Origin: Flavicella sp964230805
GTDB taxonomy: Bacteria > Bacteroidota > Bacteroidia > Flavobacteriales > Flavobacteriaceae
DNA: 64,000 nucleotides
Reading direction: 5' to 3'
NCBI GenBank assembly: GCA_964230805.1
Contig: CAXRIA010000027.1
Location: 29,936-93,935, forward strand
The notes beneath the pieces are model-generated. The model did no database searches, was not told the origin of the DNA, and saw nothing but the letters and a program-made list of their open reading frames with translations. A program made the position numbers and the translations under genes. This document shows positions 36,977 through 44,983 of the stretch, in pieces; position 1 is the stretch's first letter; every line of letters begins with the position of its first letter.

Positions 36977-37016
36977 GGGTATAATACCCGATGAAATTTT
37001 AAAAAGTTAAAATTTC
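36977..37016. promoter_or_regulatory. Two inverted repeats upstream of rng
   Basis: GGGTAT-A-ATACCC (36977-36989), a perfect 6-bp palindrome about one base, is followed by GAAATTTT-N8-AAAATTTC (36993-37016). Both lie in the 155-base gap between the 29-codon gene and rng. They could be an operator or leader hairpins of rng. Confidence 0.4.
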
Positions 37017-37048
37017 AATTTCAATGAACGATTGTTGCAAAAACAACA

Positions 37049-37078
37049 AAGAAAAAGTAAGAGATCTTACTTTTTCTT
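37049..37078 (-). terminator. Intrinsic terminator overlapping the end of the small basic protein gene
   Basis: A 14-bp perfect inverted repeat with a 2-base centre. On the minus strand its first arm contains the last three Lys codons and the stop, and the second arm ends in CTTTTTCTTT. Coding and termination signals share bases. Confidence 0.7.
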
Positions 37079-37156
37079 GTGTCTGTTAGCTCTTGCTCTT
37101 TTTTTACGTTTGTGCGTAGAGATTTTTGCTCTCTTTCTTTTTTTACCACTTGGCAT
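37067..37156 (-). CDS. 29-residue very basic protein, probable ribosome-associated peptide
   Basis: ATG 37156 to TAA 37067 encodes 29 residues. The peptide starts MPSGKKRKRAKIST and ends HKKK, with 17 of 29 residues Lys or Arg and no acidic residue. Such composition is typical of small ribosomal proteins. Similar short Lys/Arg peptides are conserved next to HU and rng in Flavobacteriia, as I recall them. A small extra 50S protein called bL38 has been reported in the Flavobacterium johnsoniae ribosome, but I cannot confirm that this is it. It has its own terminator and a leader hairpin at 37173-37193. Confidence 0.8.
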   Translation of the reverse strand: MPSGKKRKRAKISTHKRKKRARANRHKKK

Positions 37157-37172
37157 AATAATACGATTTTAT

Positions 37173-37193
37173 AAATCTGAGATTATCAGATTT
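37173..37193 (-). other. Hairpin in the HU-to-small-protein spacer
   Basis: AAATCTGA / TCAGATTT, 8 perfect base pairs with a 5-base loop. It lies 17 bases before the small basic protein ATG and 20 bases after the HU stop. No T-run follows, so it is more like a leader structure or processing site than a terminator. Confidence 0.5.
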
Positions 37194-37213
37194 GGTTAAT
37201 AATTTACAAGTAT

Positions 37214-37504
37214 TTATTTTACTAATACCTTTTTCTTTACTCCTTCTGCAAAAGTTTTTGCTGGCTTAAAAGCTGGAATGTTGTGCGCAGGAATTTTAAT
37301 TGTCGTGTTTTTGGAAATATTTCTTCCTGTTTTTTCTGCTCTTGTTTTGATAATAAAACTTCCGAAACCTCTTAGGTATACGTTGTTTCCATTTTCCAAA
37401 GCACCTTTAACTTCACTCATAAATGCTTCTACAGTTGCCAAAACATCTGCCTTCTCAATACCCGACTTGTCTGCAATACTTGATACAATATCCGCTTTTG
37501 TCAT
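37214..37504 (-). CDS. HU family DNA-binding protein
   Basis: 96-residue nucleoid protein that bends and compacts DNA as a dimer. The N-terminal helical pair (MTKADIVSSIADKSGIEKADV) and the beta-arm signature GFGSFIIKTRAEKTGRNISKN, ending in the Pro-containing tip IPAHNIPAFKPAKTF, are intact. A promoter element reading TACATTTG lies at 37547-37554. Divergent from mutY. Confidence 0.95.
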   Translation of the reverse strand: MTKADIVSSIADKSGIEKADVLATVEAFMSEVKGALENGNNVYLRGFGSFIIKTRAEKTGRNISKNTTIKIPAHNIPAFKPAKTFAEGVKKKVLVK

Positions 37505-37546
37505 TTTATTTTATTTTCTAGTGTGTTTAAAAAAAAATTCAGACTG

Positions 37547-37554
37547 CAAATGTA
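37547..37554 (-). promoter_or_regulatory. Bacteroidota -7 promoter element for the HU gene
   Basis: TACATTTG on the minus strand, 43-50 bases before ATG 37504. Confidence 0.55.
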
Positions 37555-37628
37555 TGATAATTAATCAATTTTGAAAAATGAAATCATTAAAAATTAAAGG
37601 AATAAATAACGTAATATTGCATACTTAA

Positions 37629-38708
37629 ATGAACGAGATGGAATTTTGTAACCACTTAGTATCGTGGTATTTGGAAAATAAAAGAGACTTGCCTTGGAGA
37701 AAAAGCAAGGATCCTTACAAAGTGTGGTTGTCTGAAATTATTCTTCAACAGACAAGAGTAGCCCAAGGAAGTTCCTATTATGAAAAGTTTGCAACGGTAT
37801 TTCCTACTGTTTTTGATCTTGCGAAAGCCGACGAAAGAGACGTTTTAAAGCTTTGGCAAGGTTTGGGTTATTATTCAAGGGCCCGCAATTTGCATTTCTC
37901 TGCAAAGTATATTGTCAATGAATGCAACGGAACGTTTCCTGCTACCTATCAAGACCTTCTTCTGTTAAAAGGAGTAGGAGATTATACAGCTTCTGCGATA
38001 GCTTCCATTTGTTTTGGAGAAGCAAAAGCGGTAGTCGATGGAAATGTGTATCGTGTACTCTCGCGTTTTTATGGGGTGGAAACTCCCATAAATTCAACGA
38101 AGGGAATAAATGAATTCAAAGAATTAGCCCAAGAGGTCATGTATGAGAAGGATCCCGGATTGTACAACCAGGCAATTATGGATTTTGGTGCCATGCAATG
38201 CAAACCTCAAAATCCCGATTGCAATAACTGTCCACTGCAATACAAATGTGTTGCTTTTCATCAAAAAAGAACAGCTTCACTACCCGTAAAAGAAAAAAAG
38301 ATTAAAATTAGAAAACGGTATTTTAATTTTATTGTGTTGCTCTCTAGAAAAGGAAAGACCCAAATAGTGCAACGAAAAGGAAAAGGGATTTGGGAAAATT
38401 TATTTCAGTTTCCTTTGATAGAATCAGAAACTTCTATGGAGATGGATACAATGTTGTCACATCCTGAGTTTTTATCACTTTTAAACAATAAAGATGTAAT
38501 CGTAAAATGTTTCAATTCAAAAGAATGGGTGCATAAATTGTCACACCAGCATTTGTATGTCAAATTCTGGTTGGTCAAAGGTAATTTTGGAGAAGCTCAA
38601 TTGATGCCTTGGGAAGAGATAGAATCGTATGCTGTTCCGAGAATAATTCATATGTTTTTGGAAAAATTTCAAAATCCATTTTTGCAACCGACACAGACGG
38701 AATCTTGA
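37629..38708 (+). CDS. mutY: A/G-specific adenine DNA glycosylase
   Basis: 359-residue base-excision repair enzyme that removes adenine paired with 8-oxoguanine. The helix-hairpin-helix is LLLKGVGDYTASAIASICFG around residue 115, with the catalytic Asp in VVDGNVYRVLSR. The [4Fe-4S] cluster Cys are in CKPQNPDCNNCPLQYKC. The C-terminal NUDIX-like domain that recognises 8-oxoG follows. It starts the mutY-ssb-gldE-gldD group typical of Flavobacteria. Confidence 0.96.
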   Translation: MNEMEFCNHLVSWYLENKRDLPWRKSKDPYKVWLSEIILQQTRVAQGSSYYEKFATVFPTVFDLAKADERDVLKLWQGLGYYSRARNLHFSAKYIVNECNGTFPATYQDLLLLKGVGDYTASAIASICFGEAKAVVDGNVYRVLSRFYGVETPINSTKGINEFKELAQEVMYEKDPGLYNQAIMDFGAMQCKPQNPDCNNCPLQYKCVAFHQKRTASLPVKEKKIKIRKRYFNFIVLLSRKGKTQIVQRKGKGIWENLFQFPLIESETSMEMDTMLSHPEFLSLLNNKDVIVKCFNSKEWVHKLSHQHLYVKFWLVKGNFGEAQLMPWEEIESYAVPRIIHMFLEKFQNPFLQPTQTES

Positions 38709-38777
38709 TATGTTTTTTTGACGAGAGAACAAAAAAAGTAAAATGTATCTGATTTTTTCGTTATTTTTGAGTTTATT

Positions 38778-39197
38778 ATGGCAGGAACATTAAACAAAGT
38801 AATGCTCATAGGGCATTTGGGAGATGAGGTAAAAGTTCACTACTTCGAGGGAGGCGGTGCGATAGGTCGTTTTCCTTTGGCAACAAATGAAAGTTATACC
38901 AATAAAAAAACCGATGAGAAAGTTGTAACCACAGAATGGCATAATATTGTCGTTCGAAACAAGCTCGCCGAAATCTGTGAAAAGTACCTGAAAAAAGGCG
39001 ATAAAGTCTATTGCGAAGGAAGAATCAAAACCCGTCAATGGGAACAAGAGGGAGTAAAGCGATATACCACAGAAATACATGTAGTTGATATGAATTTTCT
39101 GTCTGTTCCGAATGCATCGAATAAGACAGCACCCGATTCTTTGTCAGGGAAAACAGCGTCCGATGTTCCTGATGAAGAAGGTGATTTACCATTTTAA
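38778..39197 (+). CDS. ssb: Single-stranded DNA-binding protein
   Basis: 139-residue SSB with a single OB fold (MAGTLNKVMLIGHLGDEVKV... TTEWHNIVVRNKLAEICEKY) and a flexible tail ending in the conserved acidic tip EEGDLPF, which recruits repair and replication partners. Located 69 bases after mutY and just before gldE, as in Flavobacterium. Confidence 0.96.
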   Translation: MAGTLNKVMLIGHLGDEVKVHYFEGGGAIGRFPLATNESYTNKKTDEKVVTTEWHNIVVRNKLAEICEKYLKKGDKVYCEGRIKTRQWEQEGVKRYTTEIHVVDMNFLSVPNASNKTAPDSLSGKTASDVPDEEGDLPF

Positions 39198-39208
39198 AAA
39201 CAAAGATA

Positions 39209-40519
39209 TTGGATCCAGAACCCGTCGCAAGTTTTGCCTATAATTCAAATGAAATTGCCATTATTACTCAGATAATTGCACTGATTTTCTTTTTGATTTC
39301 CTCTGCATTGATTTCTGGAACAGAAGTCGCTTTTTTTTCACTTTCAAAAACAGATCTTGAAAAGCTTTCCAAATCAAACCCAAGACAGTTTGATTTGATA
39401 TCCGGGCTCTTGGAGAAACCTAAAAAATTACTCGCAACTATTTTAATTGCCAATAATTTTATCAATATTTTAATTGTTTTGTTATTTGCCTCTTTGGGTG
39501 CCATTTTTTTAAACGACATGGAGGGGCGCATTCGTTTTTTGATCGAAGTTGTGCTCATCACATTTTTGATCTTGTTATTTGGGGAAGTGTTGCCAAAAGT
39601 ATACGCGACAAGAAATGCAAGTCAGTTTGCCGCAAAGATGTGCAAGCCCATTCATTTCTTGGGTCGCTTGTTGTCTCCCGTTAGTTATTTGTTAACGGGC
39701 ATGACTGGTTTTGTAGAAAGTCGTTTGGCGCGAAAAAACAATAATTTTTCAGTTGAAAAACTATCGCAAGCATTGGAGTTAACCTCAGACGATGCGACTA
39801 CAAAAGATGAAAAAAATATTTTGGAAGGAATTGTCGCTTTTGGAAATACTGAAACCGTACAAGTTATGAAGCCTCGTATCGATATATTTGCCATTGCTGA
39901 TAACGAGGCGTTTTCTGAGGTCTTGGCAAAAATTACCGCCAATGGCTTTTCCAGAAATCCTGTGTATCATGAAAATATTGATGAAATCATTGGCGTTTTG
40001 TACGCCAAAGATTTGCTACCACATATAACCAAGCGAGATTTCAATTGGCAGACATTGATTCGTTCTCCTTACTTTGTTCCAGAGAATAAAAAACTGGATG
40101 ACCTACTTGTCGATTTTCAAGACAAGAAAAATCATTTGGCTATTGTGGTCGATGAGTATGGAGGGACAAGTGGTTTGGTGACTTTGGAGGATGTCATTGA
40201 GGAAATTGTGGGAGACATCAGTGATGAGTTTGATACAGACGATCTTTCCTATTCGAAGCTGGATGCGAACAATTATATTTTTGAAGGAAAAACGGTGTTG
40301 AAAGATTTTTACAGAGTGTTGGATATTGACGAAACTCCTTTTGAAGAGCTCAAAGGAGAGGCAGAGACATTGGCAGGGTTTGTCCTAGAACTCTCTGGAA
40401 AGTTCCCTAAGAAACAAGAAAAAATTTCTTTTGAAAGCTATGTGTTCACGGTAGAGGCCGTAGATCGGAAAAGATTGAAGCAATTAAAAGTAACCATTCT
40501 AAAAAATGTCAAAAAGTAG
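39209..40519 (+). CDS. gldE: Gliding-motility protein GldE (CNNM/CBS domain)
   Basis: 436-residue membrane protein of the HlyC/CorC/CNNM family. An N-terminal DUF21 membrane domain (AFFSLSKTDLEKLSKSNPRQ, about residues 20-190) is followed by two CBS domains (near residues 220-330; HLAIVVDEYGGTSGLVTLEDVIEEIVG) and a CorC_HlyC domain. In Flavobacterium johnsoniae GldE works with GldD in the type IX secretion/gliding system, probably as a partial helper. The start is TTG 39209, giving MDPEPVAS, since no nearby ATG exists. The 3' end overlaps gldD by 14 bases. Confidence 0.93.
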   Translation: MDPEPVASFAYNSNEIAIITQIIALIFFLISSALISGTEVAFFSLSKTDLEKLSKSNPRQFDLISGLLEKPKKLLATILIANNFINILIVLLFASLGAIFLNDMEGRIRFLIEVVLITFLILLFGEVLPKVYATRNASQFAAKMCKPIHFLGRLLSPVSYLLTGMTGFVESRLARKNNNFSVEKLSQALELTSDDATTKDEKNILEGIVAFGNTETVQVMKPRIDIFAIADNEAFSEVLAKITANGFSRNPVYHENIDEIIGVLYAKDLLPHITKRDFNWQTLIRSPYFVPENKKLDDLLVDFQDKKNHLAIVVDEYGGTSGLVTLEDVIEEIVGDISDEFDTDDLSYSKLDANNYIFEGKTVLKDFYRVLDIDETPFEELKGEAETLAGFVLELSGKFPKKQEKISFESYVFTVEAVDRKRLKQLKVTILKNVKK

Positions 40520-41069
40520 CGGTATCATATTTCTTTTTTTTTGCGTGGGATTTCTCTCGTGTGACAATACCACGCTCCCCAAACCGAGTGCTTTTTTGCG
40601 ATTGGAATATCCGAAAGCGTCCTATAAAATGTTTACCTACAAAAAGCGCTTGTCCTTTTATTTGAATTCAAAGGCCGTTGTGGAAAAAAAAACAAATCCG
40701 AATTGGATAGATATCAAGTATCCCTCCATGAAAGCAACCTTAGTGCTCTCTTATTCCCCTGTAAAGAATAATTTGCGTGCCTTGCTACAAGATGCAGAAA
40801 AATTGACCTTTAAACATGTGATTAAGGCGGATGATATTCAAGCACTTCCCTATGAGAATTCCGCGAATAAAGTGTACGGTAAGATGTATGAAGTCTACGG
40901 AAACACAGCTACTCAAATTCAGTTTTATGCCACAGATTCCGCCGAAAATTTTATGACTGGAGCCCTTTATTTTTATGCACGACCCAACTATGATTCTGTT
41001 TTTCCAGCGGTTGCTCACCTAAGAAAAGATGTGATTCATTTGATGGAAAGCCTGGTGTGGGAAAAATAG
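40506..41069 (+). CDS. gldD: Gliding-motility lipoprotein GldD
   Basis: 187-residue lipoprotein with signal peptide ending LSC (Cys about 19). The mature part contains the GldD features PSAFLRLEYPKASYKMF and NWIDIKYPSMKATLVLSYS. It is required for gliding motility in F. johnsoniae, where gldD and gldE are adjacent. The ATG lies inside gldE, 14 bases before its stop, showing coupled translation. The organism therefore probably glides or at least has a type IX secretion system; other gld genes are outside the window. Confidence 0.93.
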   Translation: MSKSSGIIFLFFCVGFLSCDNTTLPKPSAFLRLEYPKASYKMFTYKKRLSFYLNSKAVVEKKTNPNWIDIKYPSMKATLVLSYSPVKNNLRALLQDAEKLTFKHVIKADDIQALPYENSANKVYGKMYEVYGNTATQIQFYATDSAENFMTGALYFYARPNYDSVFPAVAHLRKDVIHLMESLVWEK

Positions 41070-41137
41070 AGATGTTTTCTTTTGGCTAGCCTTGAAAAAC
41101 GGAGGGTAAAAAAAGGAACAGGTGTTCGATGGTTTTT

Positions 41138-42160
41138 CTAGTTGGTGGCGTATTTGTTTTGAAGAACCAAATAAAATTGCATCCCAAATAAAAGAGCACC
41201 ACATACCAAATGAATGGCTTGTGTTCCGAAAGGAAAATCACTGTAATACATTAAAATACCGGTCAATGCTTCTATGATGATCAGACCCACAATGTACTTT
41301 GGAAGTTTAAAGTTTAATTTCAAGGTTTCGTTTTTGTAGAAAATAAGAAGATTTACCAGAACAATCGCAATGGTAAAAGAGCGGTGCACATAAAAAATTA
41401 GGCTCGGATCATACAAACTCATCTGCTTATTCTCAAAACCAAATAATTTTACTTGTTCATCTACAAATTGTCGCACCTGTGTGCCCATGGCAATTTGTAT
41501 CACAGAGAAAATCACCGCAACTAACAACAAATAATGAAACGTTTTGTTGTAGCGAATCAGCCTTTCTTCTTTGGTAGAAAGCATGTGAAGGAGCTTTAAA
41601 AGTAATGCAATGATGAGTAATCCAACCACCATGTGAATGGTAATGGCAGATGGTTTTAAAACGGAGTCAATCACTGTTTTTCCAAGCCAAGCTTCGAACA
41701 ACATGCCAAAAAAGGCAACAAATGACAAATACACCAGGGTTTTGTTTTCTTTTCTAAATTTTAGTGAAGTGTAAATTAACAACAGAAAAATAAGTCCTGA
41801 TATCACTGAGGCGAGTCGGTTGATGTATTCGGTCCATGTGTGATATACATTGAAAATTGCGTAGTCGTGCTTTTTGTAGGTCTCCCAATTTTCGCTGTTG
41901 AAATTTTCCGAACTCGTAAAGTTTGACTGTGCGACCCACAAAGCGTCATTTTCAATAATCATCATTCCTTTGTTGTACAGTTTGTTGGGTTGCCACAACA
42001 ATTCAGCCTCGTCAGAAGGAGGGATGTAGTACCCAAAACATTTTGGCCAGTCTGGACACCCCATGCCCGACCCGGTCATTCGAACAATGGATCCTGCTAA
42101 AAAAATAACATAAACAGAAATTAGAGCAGCCTTAACAATGGTTTTAAAATGTTTTTTCAA
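41138..42160 (-). CDS. Heme A synthase (CtaA/Cox15 family)
   Basis: 340-residue polytopic membrane protein with about eight helices that oxidises heme O to heme A for aa3-type oxidases. Conserved histidines lie in YHTWTEYINRLASV, ITIHMVVGLLI, VHRSFTIAIVLVNLL and TQAIHLVCGALLFG. The N-terminal VRMTGSGMGCPDWPKCFG is the family signature. cbb3 itself does not use heme A, so this implies an additional aa3 or similar oxidase encoded elsewhere. It lies 50 bases downstream of two metal-handling lipoprotein genes and may be in one transcript with them. Confidence 0.92.
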   Translation of the reverse strand: MKKHFKTIVKAALISVYVIFLAGSIVRMTGSGMGCPDWPKCFGYYIPPSDEAELLWQPNKLYNKGMMIIENDALWVAQSNFTSSENFNSENWETYKKHDYAIFNVYHTWTEYINRLASVISGLIFLLLIYTSLKFRKENKTLVYLSFVAFFGMLFEAWLGKTVIDSVLKPSAITIHMVVGLLIIALLLKLLHMLSTKEERLIRYNKTFHYLLLVAVIFSVIQIAMGTQVRQFVDEQVKLFGFENKQMSLYDPSLIFYVHRSFTIAIVLVNLLIFYKNETLKLNFKLPKYIVGLIIIEALTGILMYYSDFPFGTQAIHLVCGALLFGMQFYLVLQNKYATN

Positions 42161-42210
42161 AAGAGGTTTTTTAAGATAATTGAATTCCTGCTAAAAACGC
42201 GGGGTGTTTT

Positions 42211-42510
42211 TTAAGATTTACAACATTTACAATCAGCCCCTGTTTTTGTTGCCGATGTTTTGCATTTGCTTTGGCATTTTGTTTGTTTGATCAAACACTT
42301 TGACTTTTCTTTGCTTGTAGCAGATGTATCCTGTTTTTTTTCAGTACAACATTTTTTTTCGGTTGCCATTGTACAAGATTTTTTGCACTTTTTTTCGCAC
42401 TTTTTTATGGTCTCAACACGGATTTCTTTCGTGTCTTTTTTCGTCTCCTTACAGGAAATCGATAGTGCTGCTACAAAAGTCAGTAAAAATAATACTTGTT
42501 TGAGTTTCAT
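42211..42510 (-). CDS. Cys/Lys-rich lipoprotein, probable metal-binding
   Basis: 99 residues with a lipobox ISC at Cys20. The mature part has eleven further cysteines: Cys38, 42, 46, 54, 55, 72, 79, 83, 94, 96, 97, within a very Lys-rich sequence (KKCEKKCKKSC; TKCQSKCK; CKCCKS). The pairs CxxxC and CxC/CC recall copper- or zinc-binding metallothionein-like proteins, although no family is recognised. It follows an HMA-domain lipoprotein by 6 bases and precedes the heme A synthase gene. A role in periplasmic metal sequestration is inference. Confidence 0.7.
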   Translation of the reverse strand: MKLKQVLFLLTFVAALSISCKETKKDTKEIRVETIKKCEKKCKKSCTMATEKKCCTEKKQDTSATSKEKSKCLIKQTKCQSKCKTSATKTGADCKCCKS

Positions 42511-42516
42511 AAGATA

Positions 42517-42882
42517 TTAGTCTAGATTGACTTCGCTGATTTCGGTTACTGAATAGAGCGCTCCGTCTCCAAGAGCACTTATTTTCTCTGAAATTTCTTT
42601 GGCAGATATTTGATGGGCGTCAAACACAAATTCCCCAACATTGTCTTTAAAAATCACTCTCGCAGCGGTCACTCCGGCCGTTTTTGAAATTTTGGACTCA
42701 ATGGTTTTTGCGCAGCCAATTTCACAAGTCATTCCCTCGATTCCCATAGTTACTTTTTTTAGTGCAACTTCTTTTTGAGTATTCACAGGCGTCGCCTGTT
42801 TGGTTGTTTCCGAATTGTTTTTACAAGACGTATGCAATCCGAAAATTAACATAGAAGCGATTAAAATAGAAGAAATTTTCAT
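42517..42882 (-). CDS. HMA-domain lipoprotein
   Basis: 121 residues: signal peptide with lipobox TSC at Cys20, a low-complexity linker, and a heavy-metal-associated domain (about residues 40-110). The metal site reads GMTCEIGCAKTIESKI, so the two Cys are separated by three residues instead of the usual two. This altered spacing may affect copper affinity. Probably periplasmic-facing, handing copper or another ion to partners; it leads a small operon with the Cys-rich lipoprotein and heme A synthase. Confidence 0.85.
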   Translation of the reverse strand: MKISSILIASMLIFGLHTSCKNNSETTKQATPVNTQKEVALKKVTMGIEGMTCEIGCAKTIESKISKTAGVTAARVIFKDNVGEFVFDAHQISAKEISEKISALGDGALYSVTEISEVNLD

Positions 42883-42910
42883 GGGTCAAACTCTTTATAA
42901 TTACATCGAA

Positions 42911-42918
42911 CAAATTTA
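42911..42918 (-). promoter_or_regulatory. Bacteroidota -7 promoter element for the HMA lipoprotein gene
   Basis: TAAATTTG on the minus strand, about 30 bases before ATG 42882. Confidence 0.5.
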
Positions 42919-42983
42919 TGGAGATTTATTCTTTTAACCGAAAAATTAAGTCATTTTTGTAAAATCTTTAACAAGCGGAAAAC

Positions 42984-43865
42984 ATGAGAGGCAAGAGATG
43001 GATTTACTTAGGGATAATTTCACTGGTTTGGGGGAGTTCTTTTATTCTCATGAAAAAAGCATTGCTAGGCCTTTCGCCCATTCAAATTGGGGCTTTGCGA
43101 ATTGTGATTTCAGGTCTGCTTTTGTTTGTTATTGCATTTGACAAGATTGTGAAAATTCAAAAAAAACATTGGTGGCCTATTGCACAAGTGGCTTTTATTG
43201 CCAGTTTTTTTCCAGCGTTCTTTTTTGCATTTGTGATCGATGAGATAGACAGTTCTGTTTCCGCCGTATTGAGTTCTTTGACTCCATTGATCACCTTGAT
43301 TTTGGGCGCTTTGTTTTTTGGGTTTGAATATCAGAAAAAACAAGTAGTCGGAATTTTTGTGGGTCTTTCAGGTACCTTACTACTCATCTTAAGCGGTGTT
43401 GAGCAGCATCCAGATCAAAATTATTTCTATGCCCTTTTGGTACTGCTATCTTCCATAGGGTACGCTCTGAGTCTAAATATTGTAAAAAGTAAACTTCAAG
43501 ATGCAAATGCCATGGCCATAACCGCTGGAGGATTTTTATTGCTTTTGCCGTTTGCTCTGATTGTCTTAATGTTCTCAGGGTTTCTTGAATTGAATTTTTC
43601 AAATGAAATAGTGAAACATTCGATCCGTTATGTTTTTTTACTTTCTCTTTTCGGAACCGCTTTCGCAAAAGTATTGTTCAATAAACTAGTTCAAATCTCT
43701 ACGCCTGTTTTTTCTTCCTCTGTGACCTATTTGATTACAGTTGTTGCCGTGTCTTGGGGTATTTTTGATGGGGAGCATCTTTCTGTTTTTCAAATGATTT
43801 CCATTGCAGTGGTATTCTTCGGTGTCTACCTTGTAAATAAGAAAAATAGGAAGGCTGTAAATTGA
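42984..43865 (+). CDS. EamA/DMT superfamily membrane transporter
   Basis: 293-residue inner-membrane protein with ten predicted helices in two EamA repeats (SLVWGSSFILMKKALLGL at the start and VTYLITVVAVSWGIFDGE in the second half). These carriers usually export amino acids or other metabolites; no substrate can be named. It is transcribed away from the HMA lipoprotein operon and ends just before the rplU promoter. Confidence 0.9.
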   Translation: MRGKRWIYLGIISLVWGSSFILMKKALLGLSPIQIGALRIVISGLLLFVIAFDKIVKIQKKHWWPIAQVAFIASFFPAFFFAFVIDEIDSSVSAVLSSLTPLITLILGALFFGFEYQKKQVVGIFVGLSGTLLLILSGVEQHPDQNYFYALLVLLSSIGYALSLNIVKSKLQDANAMAITAGGFLLLLPFALIVLMFSGFLELNFSNEIVKHSIRYVFLLSLFGTAFAKVLFNKLVQISTPVFSSSVTYLITVVAVSWGIFDGEHLSVFQMISIAVVFFGVYLVNKKNRKAVN

Positions 43866-43944
43866 AATTTTTACGCGTTTTTTTGGTTGTTGAGCCATAA
43901 TAAAATAATGGCTGTGAAAGACTTGTGAATTTCTAAAAAAGAAG

Positions 43945-43952
43945 TATATTTG
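43945..43952 (+). promoter_or_regulatory. Bacteroidota -7 promoter element for rplU-rpmA
   Basis: TATATTTG, 41 bases before the rplU ATG, with TTG at 43923 at a plausible -33 position. An AGCCAT / ATGGCT inverted repeat lies at 43893-43913 upstream. Confidence 0.65.
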
Positions 43953-43992
43953 CACTCGTTTTAGACGAAACAAAAATTTAAATAACAAACAT

Positions 43993-44496
43993 ATGTACGC
44001 AATTGTAGAGATAGCAGGGCAGCAGTTTAAAGTAGCGAAAGACCAAAAGGTTTACGTACACCGTTTGCAAAACGAAGAAGGATCAAAAGTTTCTTTTGAC
44101 AACGTTCTTTTAGTAAGCGATGGTAAAGACGTAAAAGTTGGCGCCCCAGCTAGAGAAGGAGCCAAAGTAACGGCGAAAGTATTAGGTCATCTAAAAGGTG
44201 ATAAAGTAATTGTTTTCAAAAAGAAAAGAAGAAAGGGTTACAAAAAGAAAAATGGTCACCGTCAGTATTTAACTGAAATCCAAATTGATGGAATTGCAGT
44301 AGGAGGTGCCAAGAAAAAAGCAGCGAAGAAAGCGGTAGCTTCTGATGAGGAAGCCGCTCCTAAAAAAGCAGCAAAGAAAGCGCCAGCAAAGAAAGCCGCT
44401 CCAAAGGCAGCTGCTGAGAAAAAAGCGCCAGCAAAAAAGGCAGCGGCCAAAAAAGCACCAGCTAAAAAGGCAGCAGCTAAGAAAGAAGAAAAATAA
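43993..44496 (+). CDS. rplU: 50S ribosomal protein L21 with long basic tail
   Basis: 167 residues. The first ~103 form normal L21 (MYAIVEIAGQQFKVAKDQKV; GYKKKNGHRQYLTEIQIDGI). The remaining ~64 are a repetitive Lys/Ala-rich tail (KKAAKKAPAKKAAPKAAAEK style), which looks like a histone-H1 C-terminal domain and is absent from the E. coli protein. It could reach out over the 50S surface or bind nucleic acid. It forms an operon with rpmA. Confidence 0.97.
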   Translation: MYAIVEIAGQQFKVAKDQKVYVHRLQNEEGSKVSFDNVLLVSDGKDVKVGAPAREGAKVTAKVLGHLKGDKVIVFKKKRRKGYKKKNGHRQYLTEIQIDGIAVGGAKKKAAKKAVASDEEAAPKKAAKKAPAKKAAPKAAAEKKAPAKKAAAKKAPAKKAAAKKEEK

Positions 44497-44541
44497 AATT
44501 ATTCATATTCCTGCGTGAGTAGGAACTAAAATCGAAAAATT

Positions 44542-44802
44542 ATGGCTCATAAAAAAGGTGTCGGAAGTTCGAAGAATGGTAGAGAATCAGAATCGAAACG
44601 ATTAGGTGTTAAGATTTTTGGTGGACAAGCTGCATTGGCAGGGAACATCATCATTCGCCAAAGAGGAACAAAACATTACCCAGGTGAAAACGTGTACATG
44701 GGGAAAGACCATACTTTGCATGCCAAGGTAGATGGTGTTGTAAAATTCCAGAAGAAAAGAGACAATAAGTCATACGTTTCTGTAGAGGCGTTTGAAGCTT
44801 AA
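44542..44802 (+). CDS. rpmA: 50S ribosomal protein L27
   Basis: 86 residues. MAHKKGVGSSKNGRESESK and the GVKIFGGQAALAGNIIIRQRGT core are typical L27, whose N-terminal tail reaches the peptidyl-transferase centre. The protein starts directly at MAHKKG with no cleaved N-terminal extension as in Firmicutes. Its terminator lies at 44827-44854. Confidence 0.98.
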   Translation: MAHKKGVGSSKNGRESESKRLGVKIFGGQAALAGNIIIRQRGTKHYPGENVYMGKDHTLHAKVDGVVKFQKKRDNKSYVSVEAFEA

Positions 44803-44826
44803 GAAATAAGATTTTTTTAAATCTAG

Positions 44827-44854
44827 AACTCCCTTCCACTTGTGGTTGGGAGTT
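44827..44854 (+). terminator. Intrinsic terminator after rpmA
   Basis: AACTCCC-TT-CCAC-TT-GTGG-TT-GGGAGTT, an interrupted 11-bp stem with a 2-base loop followed by TTCTTGTTTT. Confidence 0.8.
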
Positions 44855-44983
44855 TTCTTGTTTTACTGCTAGAAATTTTTTGTGAAATAGCTATGTCGTA
44901 AAATTCAAATGGCTTCTAGTTGTTCGCAGAGAAGAATTGCGAAGCGTCTAGATTCAGTCATTCCACAATTCATTTCCTTTCCT

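Noticed and set aside
42260..42520. Plus-strand frame opposite the Cys-rich lipoprotein
   Set aside because: Phe/Cys-rich mirror of Lys-rich codons; the minus-strand frame has a clean signal peptide and lipobox.
43893..43913. AGCCAT / ATGGCT inverted repeat as terminator of the EamA gene
   Set aside because: No T-run follows; kept only as a possible site upstream of the rplU promoter.
44262..44450. Minus-strand Ala/Phe-rich open frame opposite the rplU tail
   Set aside because: It is the complement of the Lys/Ala repeat coding region; low complexity, no start signal, antisense to a clear gene.
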